64,000 bases of DNA from Pedobacter sp. UBA4863. Its GTDB lineage: Bacteria; Bacteroidota; Bacteroidia; Sphingobacteriales; Sphingobacteriaceae. Below, in pieces: positions 47,965-58,158 of this stretch. The translations under genes were made by a program, and so were the position numbers. The DNA lies in assembly GCF_002399615.1 (NCBI RefSeq), contig NZ_DHDZ01000059.1:60794-124793 (forward strand), written 5' to 3'. Numbering within the stretch: position 1 is the stretch's first letter; every line of letters starts with the position of its first letter. The notes beneath the pieces are model-generated. The model did no database searches. It was given only the letters and a program-made list of their open reading frames with translations, and was not told where the DNA came from.

Positions 47965-49039
47965 ATGACTAAAGAACAGTTGCAGGATTTAAGAGATAGA
48001 TTAGCTTCTCTGAGGGGGTATCTTTGACGTTGATGAGCTTTTATACCAAATAAGTGAACAAGAAAAAATTACCCTCGATCCAAATTTCTGGGATAACCCT
48101 AAACGAGCCGAGCAAATATTGGCCGAAATAAGCACTAAAAAGAAATGGACAGATGGTTTCTCACAAGCTAATACAGCTTACGAAGATACGGCGGTGCTTT
48201 ATGATTTTCAGCAAACTGGCGATGCTACCGAAGAAGAGGTGGAAGAACAGTTTAAACGGGCCTTGAAGGCAGTAGAAGAATTGGAGCTGAAAAATATGCT
48301 GAACAGTAAAGAAGACCAATTAAATGCTGTTTTGCAAATTACTGCTGGTGCTGGTGGTACCGAAAGCTGCGATTGGGCAAGCATGCTAATGCGCATGTAC
48401 CTTATGTGGGCCGAGAAAAATGGCTACAAAGTAAGTGAGCAAGACTATCAGGAAGGAGAGGTAGCTGGTGTAAAAACGGTAACTTTAGAAATTAGCGGCG
48501 AGTTTGCTTATGGTTATTTGAAAGGCGAAAATGGTGTGCATCGTCTGGTACGTATTTCACCGTTCGATTCTAATGCCCGGCGCCATACTTCTTTTGCCTC
48601 GGTATATGTTTATCCTTTGGTAGATGATACCATAAATATTGAGGTTAACCCTGCGGATATAGAATTTGAGACATTTAGGGCTGGTGGTGCTGGAGGACAG
48701 AACGTAAATAAGGTGGAAACTGCAGTGCGTTTATACCACAAACCATCGGGTATTATCATTAAAAACCAAGAATCACGTTCGCAATTACAGAATAAAGAAA
48801 ATGCTATCCGTTTATTAAAATCGCAATTGTACGAAATTGAAATGCGTAAACGTATGGAAGCCACGGCAGCGATAGAGGGAAGCAAGAAAAAAATTGAATG
48901 GGGATCGCAAATTAGAAGTTACGTGTTGGATGATAGACGTGTGAAAGACCATAGGACCAATTATCAAACTTCAAATCCCGATGCGGTGCTGAATGGAGAT
49001 ATCAATGAGTTTTTAAAAGCGTATTTGATGGAATTTTAA
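47965..49039 (+). CDS. prfB: Peptide chain release factor 2, with programmed +1 frameshift
   Basis: The gene starts at ATG 47965 ([20 protein letters not shown]), meets an in-frame TGA at 48025, and continues in the +1 frame from GAC at 48026 to the stop at 49039: about 357 aa, the normal RF2 length. The shift site reads AGGGGGTATCTTTGAC (48013-48028), the same as in E. coli. Domain motifs: [14 protein letters not shown], the GGQ motif in [17 protein letters not shown], and [10 protein letters not shown]. The recognition-loop tripeptide SPF is seen in [10 protein letters not shown]2 terminates at UGA/UAA and so limits its own synthesis. Annotation that starts at TTG 48119 would lose the N-terminus. 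Confidence 0.97.
48013..48028 (+). promoter_or_regulatory. prfB: prfB programmed frameshift signal
   Basis: AGGGGG at 48013-48018 is an internal Shine-Dalgarno-like stimulator, three bases (TAT) before the slippery CTT at 48022-48024 and the TGA stop at 48025-48027 followed by C. Low RF2 leaves the stop slow to be read, and the ribosome slips one base forward onto GAC. Confidence 0.95.
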
Positions 49040-49100
49040 TTGGATTTACGATATTAGATTTTCGACTTACGATTTGCTCTAACCATTAAGCAAGATAACA

Positions 49101-50015
49101 ATGACTAATTTTAGATTTTTCGGACTGCTAACCGCCCTTTTAGTTACAATGATAAATGCAAATGCGCAAGAGGTAATTTCGTTATACGGAGGCGCTATTC
49201 CGGGTGCAAAACCTACTCCGGCAAGTTATGTAGAAGAAAATGATTTAGTGAAAGATGGTACGGCTCGAATAACGAAGGTATCAAAGCCTGAATTGTATAT
49301 TTTTAAACCGAAAAATCCAACAGGTGCTGCCGTTATTATTTGTCCCGGAGGTGGATATACCTTGTTGGCTTTGGATAAGGAAGGGTTAAAAGTAGCTAAA
49401 CGTTTTCAGGAAATTGGTATTACTGCTTTTGTGTTGAAATATCGCTTGCCGAGCGATTTAATTATGAAAGATAAAACAATTGGCCCATTGCAAGATGCTT
49501 TACAGGCCATTTACTTGGTAAGGAAAAATGCTGCTTCATTTGGCGTAAATCCTGCTAAAGTAGGCATCATGGGCTTTTCTGCAGGCGGGCACCTCGCCTC
49601 TAGCGCAAGTACGCACTATGCCGATATGAAAATTGACAATGAAGATAATATTAGTTTAAGGCCTAGTTTTTCTATATTAATTTATCCAGTAATTACTTTT
49701 GGGCAATATACCCACGCAGGTTCGGTACTAAGGCTGTTAGGAGAAAAACCTACGGATGAGCAGAGAAAATATTTCTCGTCAGAGCGTCAAGTTACGGCAG
49801 AAACACCGCCTACCTTTATGGTGCATGCTAACAATGATAAAGCGGTGCCAGTACAAAATAGCTTGAGGTATAACGAGGCTTTGGTAAAAAACGGTGTGCC
49901 TGCCGAGCTGCACATTTACCAAGCTGGGGGCCATGGCTTTGGGCTTTTCAATAAAACTACTAACGACGACTGGTTTGAGCGCCTAAAGAACTGGTTGCAG
50001 GCGAATAAAATTTAA
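49101..50015 (+). CDS. Secreted alpha/beta-hydrolase, esterase-like (BD-FAE type)
   Basis: 304 aa. A signal peptide (about 1-23, ending NANAQ) precedes the fold: CPGGGYTLLALDKEG is the oxyanion-hole region, MGFSAGGHLAS holds the nucleophile Ser, NDKAVPV gives the Asp, and GGHGFGLF the His. Such exported esterases remove acetyl or feruloyl groups from plant polysaccharides (the BD-FAE / axe group), but substrate is unproven. Its stop overlaps the end of the convergent S41 protease gene by 4 nt. Confidence 0.88.
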   Translation: MTNFRFFGLLTALLVTMINANAQEVISLYGGAIPGAKPTPASYVEENDLVKDGTARITKVSKPELYIFKPKNPTGAAVIICPGGGYTLLALDKEGLKVAKRFQEIGITAFVLKYRLPSDLIMKDKTIGPLQDALQAIYLVRKNAASFGVNPAKVGIMGFSAGGHLASSASTHYADMKIDNEDNISLRPSFSILIYPVITFGQYTHAGSVLRLLGEKPTDEQRKYFSSERQVTAETPPTFMVHANNDKAVPVQNSLRYNEALVKNGVPAELHIYQAGGHGFGLFNKTTNDDWFERLKNWLQANKI

Positions 50016-51622
50016 TTAGAGGCCAAATAGCCCAAAGCTTGTTTAACCATGGCATCACTCTGGTTGTGCGCCTTGTAATAACCCACATCTCCCAAATAAT
50101 ACTTGTAGAGCATTAACTTTAGGTTTTTATAAATTAAAGGCTTCGCCGGAATTAATTGTTTGGTGTCGATTGTTATTTTTTTGCTTTCCGCGTACTTCAA
50201 GAAATCTACATAATCACGGTCGGAGATGTTAAAAACCGATACTGCTTTATTTAAATATTCAGAAGTATATCTGTCTGCAAGAGTTTCGAAAACAAAATCT
50301 ACAAATATTTTCTTTTGCAGTAAGGTAGCATAAAAATTATTATAGCCCAAAGTATCTAGCTTTACATAAATGTCGGGCTGTATGCCTCCTCCAGCAAAAA
50401 TTTTCTTACCGTCTTTTGTAATGTAGGGCATATTGTTCATTAAGCTATCGGCTTTGGCCGATTCTGCGGTAAGCTCTCCGTTATCTAGTCGATCTTTTAT
50501 TTCTTGCTGATAGGCTTTGTAGCCTCTTTTATAAGATTTTTGTATGCTTCTGCCCAATGGCGTATAATAACGAGCAATGGTTAGGTTAAGTGCCGAGCCA
50601 TCTTCAAAAGCAAATTGTTCTTGTACCAAGCCTTTTCCAAACGAGCGGCGGCCAATAATAATGCCCCTATTTAAGTCTTGTATGGCACCTGCAAAAATCT
50701 CGCTAGCCGATGCCGAATTTTCGTTAATTAGAACAGCCAATTTTCCTTGTTCAAATTCGCCCCCACCAGTGGTGAAATAATTTGTACGCGGCTCGTGTTT
50801 GCCTTGGGTATAAACAATTAGTTTGTTTTCTGGTAAAAACTGATTTGCCAAAGCAGTAGCCGCGGTAAGGTAACCACCACCATTATCCCTTAAATCAAGC
50901 ACCATTTTTTTCATGCCTTTGGTTTTTAGGTTTTTAAGGGTGTTGGCAAAATCTGTATCTGTAGTGGCGCCAAACTTGCCAATTCTAATGTAGGCCGTTT
51001 CTTGGTTAATCATGTAAGCTGCATCAATGCTGCTTACTTCTACCTTGCCTCGTTTTATATTAAACAAGGTAGGTGTTGTGGCACCTTGCTGCAAAACGGT
51101 AAGTTGTACTGTAGTGCCTTTTTTACCTTTAATTTTTCCCATCATGGCCGAGCGGGGTAGCGAGCGCCCACTAACTGTGGTGGTATCTACCTTTAGTATT
51201 TTATCGCCCTGCTTAATTCCGCTTGCAAAAGCCGGCCCATCTTTTACTACATGGGTAACTAATAAAGTATCATTAAGGATATAATATTCTACACCTACGC
51301 CTTCAAAATTTCCTTCAAGGGTTTCGGCGAGTTCAAAAGCTTCTTTTGGCGGTAAATAAGCACTATGCGGATCAAGTTGATGCAGAAGGCTATCTATAGG
51401 TAGGTTTTTTAGGCTGTCTGCATTAACTTCATCAACATATTTTTTTTTAATGATATGGATAATGTCTTCTACCTTTTCTTCTTCGGTATTGGCAAGCCTA
51501 ATGTCTTTTTGTACGTTAAAGCCTTGGTCTTTTAAAAATCTATATCCCAAATACATACCTCCAATTAACGTTACGCAGTAGGCCAACGCTATCAATAGAT
51601 TGAGACGGGTGTTTTTTTTCAT
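50012..51622 (-). CDS. C-terminal processing peptidase, S41 family
   Basis: 536 aa. One N-terminal membrane helix (about 8-28, LNLLIALAYCVTLIGGMYLG) puts the rest in the periplasm. A PDZ domain (about 85-175: GVGVEYYILNDTLLVTHVV..., PAFASGIKQGDKILKVD) precedes the S41 core, with the catalytic Ser in NENSASASEIFAGAIQD and Lys in RSFGKGLVQEQF. The C-terminal ~150 residues are an extension typical of Bacteroidota Ctp proteins. It cleaves C-terminal ends of exported or cell-wall proteins. Confidence 0.93.
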   Translation of the reverse strand: MKKNTRLNLLIALAYCVTLIGGMYLGYRFLKDQGFNVQKDIRLANTEEEKVEDIIHIIKKKYVDEVNADSLKNLPIDSLLHQLDPHSAYLPPKEAFELAETLEGNFEGVGVEYYILNDTLLVTHVVKDGPAFASGIKQGDKILKVDTTTVSGRSLPRSAMMGKIKGKKGTTVQLTVLQQGATTPTLFNIKRGKVEVSSIDAAYMINQETAYIRIGKFGATTDTDFANTLKNLKTKGMKKMVLDLRDNGGGYLTAATALANQFLPENKLIVYTQGKHEPRTNYFTTGGGEFEQGKLAVLINENSASASEIFAGAIQDLNRGIIIGRRSFGKGLVQEQFAFEDGSALNLTIARYYTPLGRSIQKSYKRGYKAYQQEIKDRLDNGELTAESAKADSLMNNMPYITKDGKKIFAGGGIQPDIYVKLDTLGYNNFYATLLQKKIFVDFVFETLADRYTSEYLNKAVSVFNISDRDYVDFLKYAESKKITIDTKQLIPAKPLIYKNLKLMLYKYYLGDVGYYKAHNQSDAMVKQALGYLASN

Positions 51623-51785
51623 TATTTTGAGATAGGCAAAGGTAAGAAAATAAGTGCGTTCTCAGAAGAAACGTAAAAATTACTATTTAGTTTTTAAATA
51701 ATAAATGCCGATATTTGAAAACTATTGCGTGATATTGCGGGTATTTTTAATATTTGTATGAAAAACCAGCAGGAAAAATAATTAA

Positions 51786-52589
51786 ATGAAAAGAATTACC
51801 GAACAAGAATCAAACTATAAAGACATCGATAAAATGTCGGTTATGGAGGTTTTAAAAGGAATCAATAACGAAGATAAATTGGTGCCATTGGCTGTAGAAG
51901 CAGCTTTGCCTCAAATTGAGAAACTAGCTACTGCCGTAGCCGAGCGTATGCGTGCAGGAGGCAGGTTGTTTTACATTGGGGCGGGTACCAGCGGTCGTTT
52001 GGGCGTGGTAGATGCCTCGGAGTGCCCACCAACATTTGGAGTGCCTTTTGATTGGGTAGTAGGTATTATTGCCGGTGGCGATTCTGCTATTCGCAAAGCG
52101 GTAGAGTTTGCCGAAGATGATGTGGCACAGGCCTGGAAAGATCTACAGGAGTATAATATTAGTGCAAAAGATTGTTTAATTGGCTTAGCTGCTTCGGGCA
52201 CTACGCCCTATGTAATTGGAGGTTTAAACACGGCCCGCCAGCATGGTGTGCTTACAGGTTGTGTTGTTTGTAACCAAGGCGGTCCAATAGTTGCCGAATC
52301 CGATTTTCCTGTAGAGGTGGTGGTTGGTCCGGAGTTTTTAACAGGCTCTACAAGAATGAAATCGGGCACAGCACAAAAATTAGTGTTAAATATGCTAAGT
52401 ACCACGGTGATGATACAGCTTGGTCGTGTAAAAGGAAATAGAATGGTGGATATGCAGCTTACCAATCATAAATTGGTAGATAGAGGCACCCACATGGTGA
52501 TGGAAGAATTAAATATAGACGAAGAAAAAGCTGCAGAACTTTTAATTAAGTACGGTAGTGTGCGTAAAGCTGTAGAAGCAAGCAAATAA
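51786..52589 (+). CDS. murQ: N-acetylmuramic acid 6-phosphate etherase
   Basis: 267 aa, slightly shorter than E. coli MurQ (298). TEQESNYKDIDKMSVMEVL, FYIGAGTSGRLGVVDASECPPTFG (with the catalytic Glu in SECPP), GGDSAIRKAVEFAEDD, LAASGTTPYVIG and TGSTRMKSGTAQKLVLNMLSTTVMIQLG mark the SIS-domain etherase. It cleaves the D-lactyl ether of MurNAc-6-P to GlcNAc-6-P, part of cell-wall recycling. No MurK or MurP neighbour. A hairpin and T-run follow. Confidence 0.97.
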   Translation: MKRITEQESNYKDIDKMSVMEVLKGINNEDKLVPLAVEAALPQIEKLATAVAERMRAGGRLFYIGAGTSGRLGVVDASECPPTFGVPFDWVVGIIAGGDSAIRKAVEFAEDDVAQAWKDLQEYNISAKDCLIGLAASGTTPYVIGGLNTARQHGVLTGCVVCNQGGPIVAESDFPVEVVVGPEFLTGSTRMKSGTAQKLVLNMLSTTVMIQLGRVKGNRMVDMQLTNHKLVDRGTHMVMEELNIDEEKAAELLIKYGSVRKAVEASK

Positions 52590-52607
52590 GCGCACAATAG
52601 ATTTTTT

Positions 52608-52671
52608 GGCCACAGATACACAGATTTTTCTTTTATAAATGAAATATCTGTGCATCTGTGGCTTGTTTTTT
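52608..52671 (+). terminator. Terminator built from the GCCACAGAT-type repeat
   Basis: GCCACAGATACACAGAT at 52609-52625 pairs with ATCTGTGCATCTGTGGC at 52646-52662 (17 positions, one G-T wobble), loop 20 nt, followed by TTGTTTTTTT to 52671. It closes murQ. The GCCACAGAT arms recur at 61335 and 61448. Confidence 0.75.
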
Positions 52672-52708
52672 TAGCTCTTTCGTAAATCTAAAATCGTAAT
52701 TTCGCTTC

Positions 52709-53281
52709 ATGCACGAGATTGAACCATATTATCAGTGGAGAGACGATTATATTGCCGCTGAAGATGAGCGGTCTCCTTTCTACGATACCGAATATTCGGA
52801 GTTTTATTACGACAAACAGCTCTATAACTATCTTATTCACCCCCAGTGGGATATCTTTGGCTCTAACACGCTTTATCTCAAGGTGCTTTACGCCGATTAT
52901 GACAGAAGGTATGCCATCATTGAATTTATTGGAGAGTGGAATGATGCCATTACCAATGATATCATGATTTTAAAAAGGGAAATTCTCGAATTAATGATGG
53001 ATGAAGGAATCAGTAAATTTATCCTGATAGGAGAGAATATCTTAAATTTTCATGCCTCAGACGATAACTACTACGAAGAATGGTTTCAGGAAGTGGATGA
53101 TGAAGAGGGGTGGATAGCGGGTGTTAATTTCAATGCACATGTCATTACAGAGTTTCGTGAAAATAGTCTCGATTACTATATCAATTTTGGTGGCGAACTA
53201 GATGATTTACACTGGAGAACACTTAAGCCATTACAGTTTTTCAAAAAAGTTGAGGAAATTTTGACCAAAAGATTAAACTAA
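52709..53281 (+). CDS. Conserved hypothetical acidic protein
   Basis: 190 aa, soluble, very rich in Asp, Glu, Tyr and Phe; no signal peptide or membrane helix. Start MHEIEPYYQWRDDYIAAEDE, middle YNYLIHPQWDIFGSNTLYLKVLYADYDRRYAI and ILKREILELMMDEGISKFILIGENI. I know no function; similar proteins seem common in Bacteroidota. It is followed 35 nt later by the Bax inhibitor-1 gene, with which it may share a message. Confidence 0.75.
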   Translation: MHEIEPYYQWRDDYIAAEDERSPFYDTEYSEFYYDKQLYNYLIHPQWDIFGSNTLYLKVLYADYDRRYAIIEFIGEWNDAITNDIMILKREILELMMDEGISKFILIGENILNFHASDDNYYEEWFQEVDDEEGWIAGVNFNAHVITEFRENSLDYYINFGGELDDLHWRTLKPLQFFKKVEEILTKRLN

Positions 53282-53315
53282 AAGTGTATTTTTAGCCGTT
53301 AACCAATTTAAATTA

Positions 53316-54056
53316 ATGATGGAACAACAAAATTATCAATATCAAGATCACTCGGTTTTTGTACAGGAAAAATCGGTTTCTAAAAAATTCTTTGCTAATG
53401 TTTTCTTGTGGATGTTTGTAGCATTAGCCGTATCTGCCGTGTCGGCATTTATGTTGGCTACCTCTCCAGGAATAATGTCTTACTTGATAGGCGATAGAGG
53501 ATTTACAGTGCTTGGCTACATTGCCATATTTGCACCACTTGGTTTAGTAATGCTAATGGGAGCAGCAATGCAAAGGTTATCTTACCCAGCTTTGGTAGGT
53601 ATTTTCTTATTGTACTCTATTTTAACTGGCGTAATGTTAGGTTTTGTTTTATTAATCTATACTTCTGCTTCTATCGCAATATGTTTTGCTGCTGCAGCTA
53701 TCATTTTCGCTGTGATGGCGGTTATGGGTTATACTACCGATGTAGATTTAAGTAAATTTGGTCCTATATTAATGGCTGGTGTAATTGGTTTAGTGGTGGT
53801 AAGTATCATCAATATGTTTATCGGTAGTGATACCTTAGGTTATGTTTTAGGCTTTGTGGGTATTGCTATTTTTACAGCTTTAACCGCTTATAAAGTTCAA
53901 GAAATTAAAAGAATAGGCGAAGGATTAGATGAGCATGGAAATGAAATTGCATTAGCTGATAGCAAAAAATTAGCATTAATGGGGGCTTTGTCGCTTTATA
54001 TTACTTTTATTAACCTGTTTCTTTCTTTATTGAGGGTTTTTGGAGATAGACGCTAG
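53316..54056 (+). CDS. Bax inhibitor-1 family membrane protein (YccA/UPF0005)
   Basis: 246 aa with seven predicted helices after a short cytoplasmic N-terminus. KKFFANVFLWMFVALAVSAVSAF, GVMLGFVLLIYTSASIA, DVDLSKFGPILMAGVIGLVVVSI, and the C-terminal LMGALSLYITFINLFLSLLRVFG are typical of the BI-1/TMBIM family (calcium-leak or protease-linked inner-membrane proteins). Exact role here unknown. A GC-rich hairpin follows at 54083. Confidence 0.92.
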   Translation: MMEQQNYQYQDHSVFVQEKSVSKKFFANVFLWMFVALAVSAVSAFMLATSPGIMSYLIGDRGFTVLGYIAIFAPLGLVMLMGAAMQRLSYPALVGIFLLYSILTGVMLGFVLLIYTSASIAICFAAAAIIFAVMAVMGYTTDVDLSKFGPILMAGVIGLVVVSIINMFIGSDTLGYVLGFVGIAIFTALTAYKVQEIKRIGEGLDEHGNEIALADSKKLALMGALSLYITFINLFLSLLRVFGDRR

Positions 54057-54082
54057 TTCATTTTTTACAAAATATTATATCG

Positions 54083-54118
54083 AAGGCCGAGCATTTTTGC
54101 TTGGCCTTTGTAATTTTA
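54083..54118 (+). terminator. Terminator after the Bax inhibitor-1 gene
   Basis: AAGGCCGAGCA at 54083-54093 pairs with TGCTTGGCCTT at 54098-54108 across a 4-nt loop (one G-T wobble), then TGTAATTTTATT. Confidence 0.7.
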
Positions 54119-54139
54119 TTTGGTTGTGTTACTGATATG

Positions 54140-54171
54140 TTTGGAAATGATAAGCGGATGTTGCACCTTTG
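54140..54171 (+). promoter_or_regulatory. Candidate promoter of the metH transcript
   Basis: TTTG at 54140-54143 and CACCTTTG at 54164-54171, 20 nt apart, resemble TTTG / TAnnTTTG. Transcription would start about 7 nt later, exactly where the riboswitch P1 stem begins. Confidence 0.4.
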
Positions 54172-54176
54172 TACTG

Positions 54177-54276
54177 CTTATTAAGAAAGACGGAGGGACT
54201 AGACCCAACGAAGTCTTAGCAACCTGTGCCAACAAGGTGCTAATTTCTAATCTCAGCAGTGGCGAGAGAAGATAAG
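54177..54276 (+). promoter_or_regulatory. SAM-I (S-box) riboswitch upstream of metH
   Basis: The conserved core is clear: CGGAGGGAC at 54191-54199, GACCC, GAAGTCTTAGCAACC at 54209-54223, then GGTGCTAAT and a closing P1 stem, CTTAT at 54177 with ATAAG at 54272-54276. S-adenosylmethionine binding normally shuts off the downstream gene, here methionine synthase. An unusual ~130-nt repetitive spacer separates it from metH. Confidence 0.93.
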
Positions 54277-54307
54277 TTTAAAGGGAAACCAATTCCATAC
54301 TTTTAGA

Positions 54308-54402
54308 GTAAGCTAATAGATTTGAGACATTAGATTTGAGATTTGACACATTTGTTGTCAAGGTTATTCTCATATCTCATTTCTCGCATCTCATATCTGT
54401 AA
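54308..54402 (+). repeat. AGATTTGAGA/TCTCATATCTC repeat spacer before metH
   Basis: Direct copies AGATTTGAGACATT and AGATTTGAGATTT are followed by the complement-like TCTCATATCTCATTTCTCGCATCTC. In the centre, TTGACA (about 54344) pairs with TGTCAA. It could fold as one long imperfect hairpin between the riboswitch and the start codon. Whether it is the expression platform or only an inserted repeat is not clear. Confidence 0.5.
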
Positions 54403-54406
54403 GAGC

Positions 54407-57400
54407 ATGAGCATTAGACAAGAACTAGAAAAACGTATTTTAATTATAGATGGTGCCATGGGTACCATGATACAGCGTTACACCCTAACCGAAGAAGATT
54501 TTAGAGGTGAGCGGTTTGCAACACATCCCTGTGATGTAAAGGGAAATAACGATTTGTTAAATATCACCCGGCCGGATATTATTAAGGCTATCCATACCGA
54601 ATATTTAGCAGCAGGGGCCGATATCATCGAGACCAATACCTTTAGTACACAACGTATTTCTATGGCCGACTACCAGATGGAAGAGTTGAGCTACGAACTG
54701 AGCTACGAAGGTGCTAAGATTGCGAAAGAAGCGGTTACAGCGTTTATGGCTAAAAATCCCGATAGGAAATGCTTTGTAGCCGGAGCCATTGGGCCAACCA
54801 ACCGTACCTTATCGCTATCGCCAGATGTAAATGATCCAGGTTTCAGGGCTATTTCATACGATGAACTTTTTGAGGCCTATTATGAGCAAATTAGAGGTTT
54901 GGTAGATGGCGGCGCAGATGTACTTTTAATCGAAACCATTTTTGATACTTTAAATGCAAAAGTGGCTATTGCGGCCATTAAACAATACGAAGAAGTAGTA
55001 GGTAAGAAATTGGAAATCATGATTTCTGGTACCATTACCGATGCTTCGGGCAGAACTTTGTCTGGCCAAACGGCAGAAGCATTTTTAAATTCTGTAGCAC
55101 ATGCCAATCCATTAAGTATTGGTTTTAACTGTGCTTTGGGAGCCAAAGAAATGCGCCCACATATTGAGGAATTGGCTGCGAAAGCGAAATGTTACGTGTC
55201 TGCCTATCCAAATGCAGGTTTGCCTAACGAGTTTGGCGCTTATGATGAGCTGCCACATGAAACTGCTCATTTGGTAGATGATTTCATCACTTCCGGATTT
55301 GTGAATATTGTGGGTGGTTGCTGCGGTACTACACCAGAACATATTGGTTGTATTGCTAAAAAAGCGGCAACAGCCCAACCAAGAAAAATACCAGCTATAG
55401 CACCTTATTTGCGTTTAAGCGGATTAGAACCTGTAACCATCACACCCGAAAGTATTTTCGTGAACGTGGGCGAACGTACCAACATCACAGGTTCTCCAAA
55501 ATTTTCTAAACTAATTTTAGGTGGCGATTACGAAGCAGCATTGGCTATTGCACTACAGCAAGTAGAAGGTGGTGCGCAAATTATTGATGTAAACATGGAC
55601 GAGGGTATGATCGACTCGGAAGCGGCCATGACTAAATTCTTGAATTTAATCGCCTCAGAGCCTGATATTGCCAAGTTGCCCATCATGGTAGATTCTTCTA
55701 AGTGGAGCGTAATTGAAGCTGGGTTGAAATGTTTGCAGGGTAAAGGTATCGTTAACTCTATCTCTTTAAAAGAAGGAGAAGAAGTTTTTGAAAAACATGC
55801 GAAAACTGTGTTAACTTATGGCGCTGCAGTGGTAGTAATGGCTTTTGATGAGAAAGGACAAGCAGATAATTATCATCGCAGAATAGAAATTTGCAAACGT
55901 AGTTACGATATTTTAGTGAACAAAGTTGGATTTCCCCCAGAGGATATCATCTTCGACCCGAATATTTTAACAGTAGCTACAGGCTTAGAAGAACATAATA
56001 ATTATGCGGTAGATTTTATTGAAGCTACCCGTTGGATTAAACAAAACTTGCCTCATGCTAAAGTTAGTGGTGGGGTTTCCAATATTTCATTCTCTTTTAG
56101 AGGAAACAACGTAGTGCGTGAAGCCATGCACTCTGCATTTTTGTACCATGCCATTCATGCCGGTTTAGATATGGGCATTGTAAATGCGGGTATGTTAGAG
56201 GTTTATCAGGAAATACAGCCCGAACTTTTAGAACGTGTAGAAGATGTGCTTTTAAACCGTAGAGATGACGCCACTGAACGTTTAGTTGAATTTGCTGAAA
56301 CTGTAAAAAATAAAGGTAAGGCCGTTGTAAAGGACGAAGCTTGGCGACAAGGAACGGTTGAAGAACGCTTATCGCATGCTTTGGTAAAAGGCATAATTGA
56401 GTTTTTAGATGATGACGTAGAAGAAGCTCGACAGAAATACGAAAGACCAATTCAAGTAATTGAAGGGCCATTAATGGACGGGATGAACATTGTTGGGGAT
56501 CTATTTGGCGCTGGAAAAATGTTTTTGCCGCAAGTAGTAAAATCGGCCAGAGTAATGAAAAAAGCAGTAGCCTATCTCCTTCCGTTTATAGAACAAGAAA
56601 AACTAGATAATCCCGATCAAAATCAAAGCTCATCAGCCGGAAAAGTATTGTTAGCAACTGTAAAAGGCGATGTACATGATATCGGTAAAAATATTGTGGG
56701 TGTAGTATTGGCCTGTAATAACTTCGAAATTGTGGATATGGGCGTAATGGTGCCAGCGCAAGAAATCATTAAAAAAGCCAAAGAAATTAATGCAGATATT
56801 ATTGGTTTAAGTGGCTTAATTACCCCTTCTTTAGATGAAATGGTTCATTTTGCTAAAGAAATGGAACGCGAAGGTTTTACCATTCCGTTAATTATAGGCG
56901 GCGCTACCACTTCGAGAATACACGCAGCCGTTAAAGTAGCGCCTGGCTATTCTGGGCCAACCATACACGTGTTAGATGCATCGAGAAGTGTAACCGTTTG
57001 TAGCACTTTAATGAACGGCGAGCTGAAAGATACTTATGTGGCCCAAATTAAAGCCGAATATGATAAAGCTCGTGAAGCACATTTGAACAAACGCTCGGAT
57101 AAACGCTATAAAACAATTGAAGAAGCAAGAGCAAATAAATTCCAGATAGATCTAGCAAAAATTTCACCTGCACCAACCTTTACAGGTACAAAATTATTGG
57201 AAGATTACCCATTAGAAGAGCTACTTCCTTATATCGATTGGACACCTTTTTTCCATACTTGGGAGCTACGTGGCAGCTATCCTCGAATTTTTGAAGATAA
57301 AAATGTAGGCGACGAGGCTAAGAAGCTATTTGATGATGCACAGGCTTTACTAAAGCGCATTGTAGATGAAAAGTTATTGAGAGCAAAGGCGGTGTTTGGT

Positions 57401-58108
57401 TTTTGGCCGGCACAAGCCATAGGCGATGATATTGAATTGGATTTACCAAGCAGTACTTTAAAAGTTACGCCAGCGTTAAAAAATGGCAAAGCCGAGAAAG
57501 TACGGATCCATACGTTGCGCCAACAGGCCGAGAAAGTAGATGGTCAGCCTTATTATGCTTTATCTGATTTTATTGCGCCAGAAGGTAGCGGTAAACAGGA
57601 TTATTTTGGTGGATTTGCTTTAACTACGGGTATTGGTTGTGATGAGTTGGTAGCCGAATACGAGAAAAACTTTGATGATTACAATAGTATCATGGTAAAA
57701 GCTTTGGCCGATCGTTTAGCAGAAGCCTTTGCCGAAAAACTGCATGAGCTGGTGCGTAAAGATTATTGGGGTTACGCAAAAGACGAGAATTTTTCTAATG
57801 AAGATTTGATTAAAGAGCAATACGTAGGTATTCGTCCAGCGCCAGGTTATCCAGCTTGTCCGGAACATACCGAAAAAGGCACGTTGTTTGCCCTGCTAGA
57901 AGCCGAAGAAAAAATAGGCTTGCGCATTACCGAAAGCTATGCCATGTATCCTACTGCTGCGGTAAGTGGTTTTTATTTTTCACATCCAGAATCGCGTTAT
58001 TTTGGTTTAGGGAAAATAGAAAAAGACCAAGTAGAGGAATACGCTTCGAGAAAAGACCTGATGCTAGAAGAAGCGGAAAGATGGTTGGCGCCTAATCTTG
58101 CCTATTAG
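54407..58108 (+). CDS. metH: Cobalamin-dependent methionine synthase
   Basis: 1233 aa, full length (E. coli 1227). Homocysteine domain (1-330): [10 protein letters not shown] and [10 protein letters not shown] hold the zinc cysteines. Folate domain from about 354: [10 protein letters not shown] and [11 protein letters not shown]12 domain from about 690: [21 protein letters not shown], and [14 protein letters not shown] at about 755 with the cobalt-binding His. Activation domain: [15 protein letters not shown] near 1143. It methylates homocysteine with 5-methyl-THF; MetF, the enzyme making that folate, is encoded 0.5 kb downstream. Expression is likely repressed by SAM via the riboswitch. Confidence 0.98.
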   Translation: MSIRQELEKRILIIDGAMGTMIQRYTLTEEDFRGERFATHPCDVKGNNDLLNITRPDIIKAIHTEYLAAGADIIETNTFSTQRISMADYQMEELSYELSYEGAKIAKEAVTAFMAKNPDRKCFVAGAIGPTNRTLSLSPDVNDPGFRAISYDELFEAYYEQIRGLVDGGADVLLIETIFDTLNAKVAIAAIKQYEEVVGKKLEIMISGTITDASGRTLSGQTAEAFLNSVAHANPLSIGFNCALGAKEMRPHIEELAAKAKCYVSAYPNAGLPNEFGAYDELPHETAHLVDDFITSGFVNIVGGCCGTTPEHIGCIAKKAATAQPRKIPAIAPYLRLSGLEPVTITPESIFVNVGERTNITGSPKFSKLILGGDYEAALAIALQQVEGGAQIIDVNMDEGMIDSEAAMTKFLNLIASEPDIAKLPIMVDSSKWSVIEAGLKCLQGKGIVNSISLKEGEEVFEKHAKTVLTYGAAVVVMAFDEKGQADNYHRRIEICKRSYDILVNKVGFPPEDIIFDPNILTVATGLEEHNNYAVDFIEATRWIKQNLPHAKVSGGVSNISFSFRGNNVVREAMHSAFLYHAIHAGLDMGIVNAGMLEVYQEIQPELLERVEDVLLNRRDDATERLVEFAETVKNKGKAVVKDEAWRQGTVEERLSHALVKGIIEFLDDDVEEARQKYERPIQVIEGPLMDGMNIVGDLFGAGKMFLPQVVKSARVMKKAVAYLLPFIEQEKLDNPDQNQSSSAGKVLLATVKGDVHDIGKNIVGVVLACNNFEIVDMGVMVPAQEIIKKAKEINADIIGLSGLITPSLDEMVHFAKEMEREGFTIPLIIGGATTSRIHAAVKVAPGYSGPTIHVLDASRSVTVCSTLMNGELKDTYVAQIKAEYDKAREAHLNKRSDKRYKTIEEARANKFQIDLAKISPAPTFTGTKLLEDYPLEELLPYIDWTPFFHTWELRGSYPRIFEDKNVGDEAKKLFDDAQALLKRIVDEKLLRAKAVFGFWPAQAIGDDIELDLPSSTLKVTPALKNGKAEKVRIHTLRQQAEKVDGQPYYALSDFIAPEGSGKQDYFGGFALTTGIGCDELVAEYEKNFDDYNSIMVKALADRLAEAFAEKLHELVRKDYWGYAKDENFSNEDLIKEQYVGIRPAPGYPACPEHTEKGTLFALLEAEEKIGLRITESYAMYPTAAVSGFYFSHPESRYFGLGKIEKDQVEEYASRKDLMLEEAERWLAPNLAY

Positions 58109-58120
58109 TTGTTTGGTTGG
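58109..58120 (+). repeat. Left arm of the AACCAAAC-type repeat
   Basis: TTGTTTGGTTGG immediately after the metH stop is complementary (11 nt) to units of the tandem repeat at 58578-58621. Confidence 0.5.
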
Positions 58121-58158
58121 TTTTTTAGATGTTTGGGATAGCATAGTATCGTATTAAT

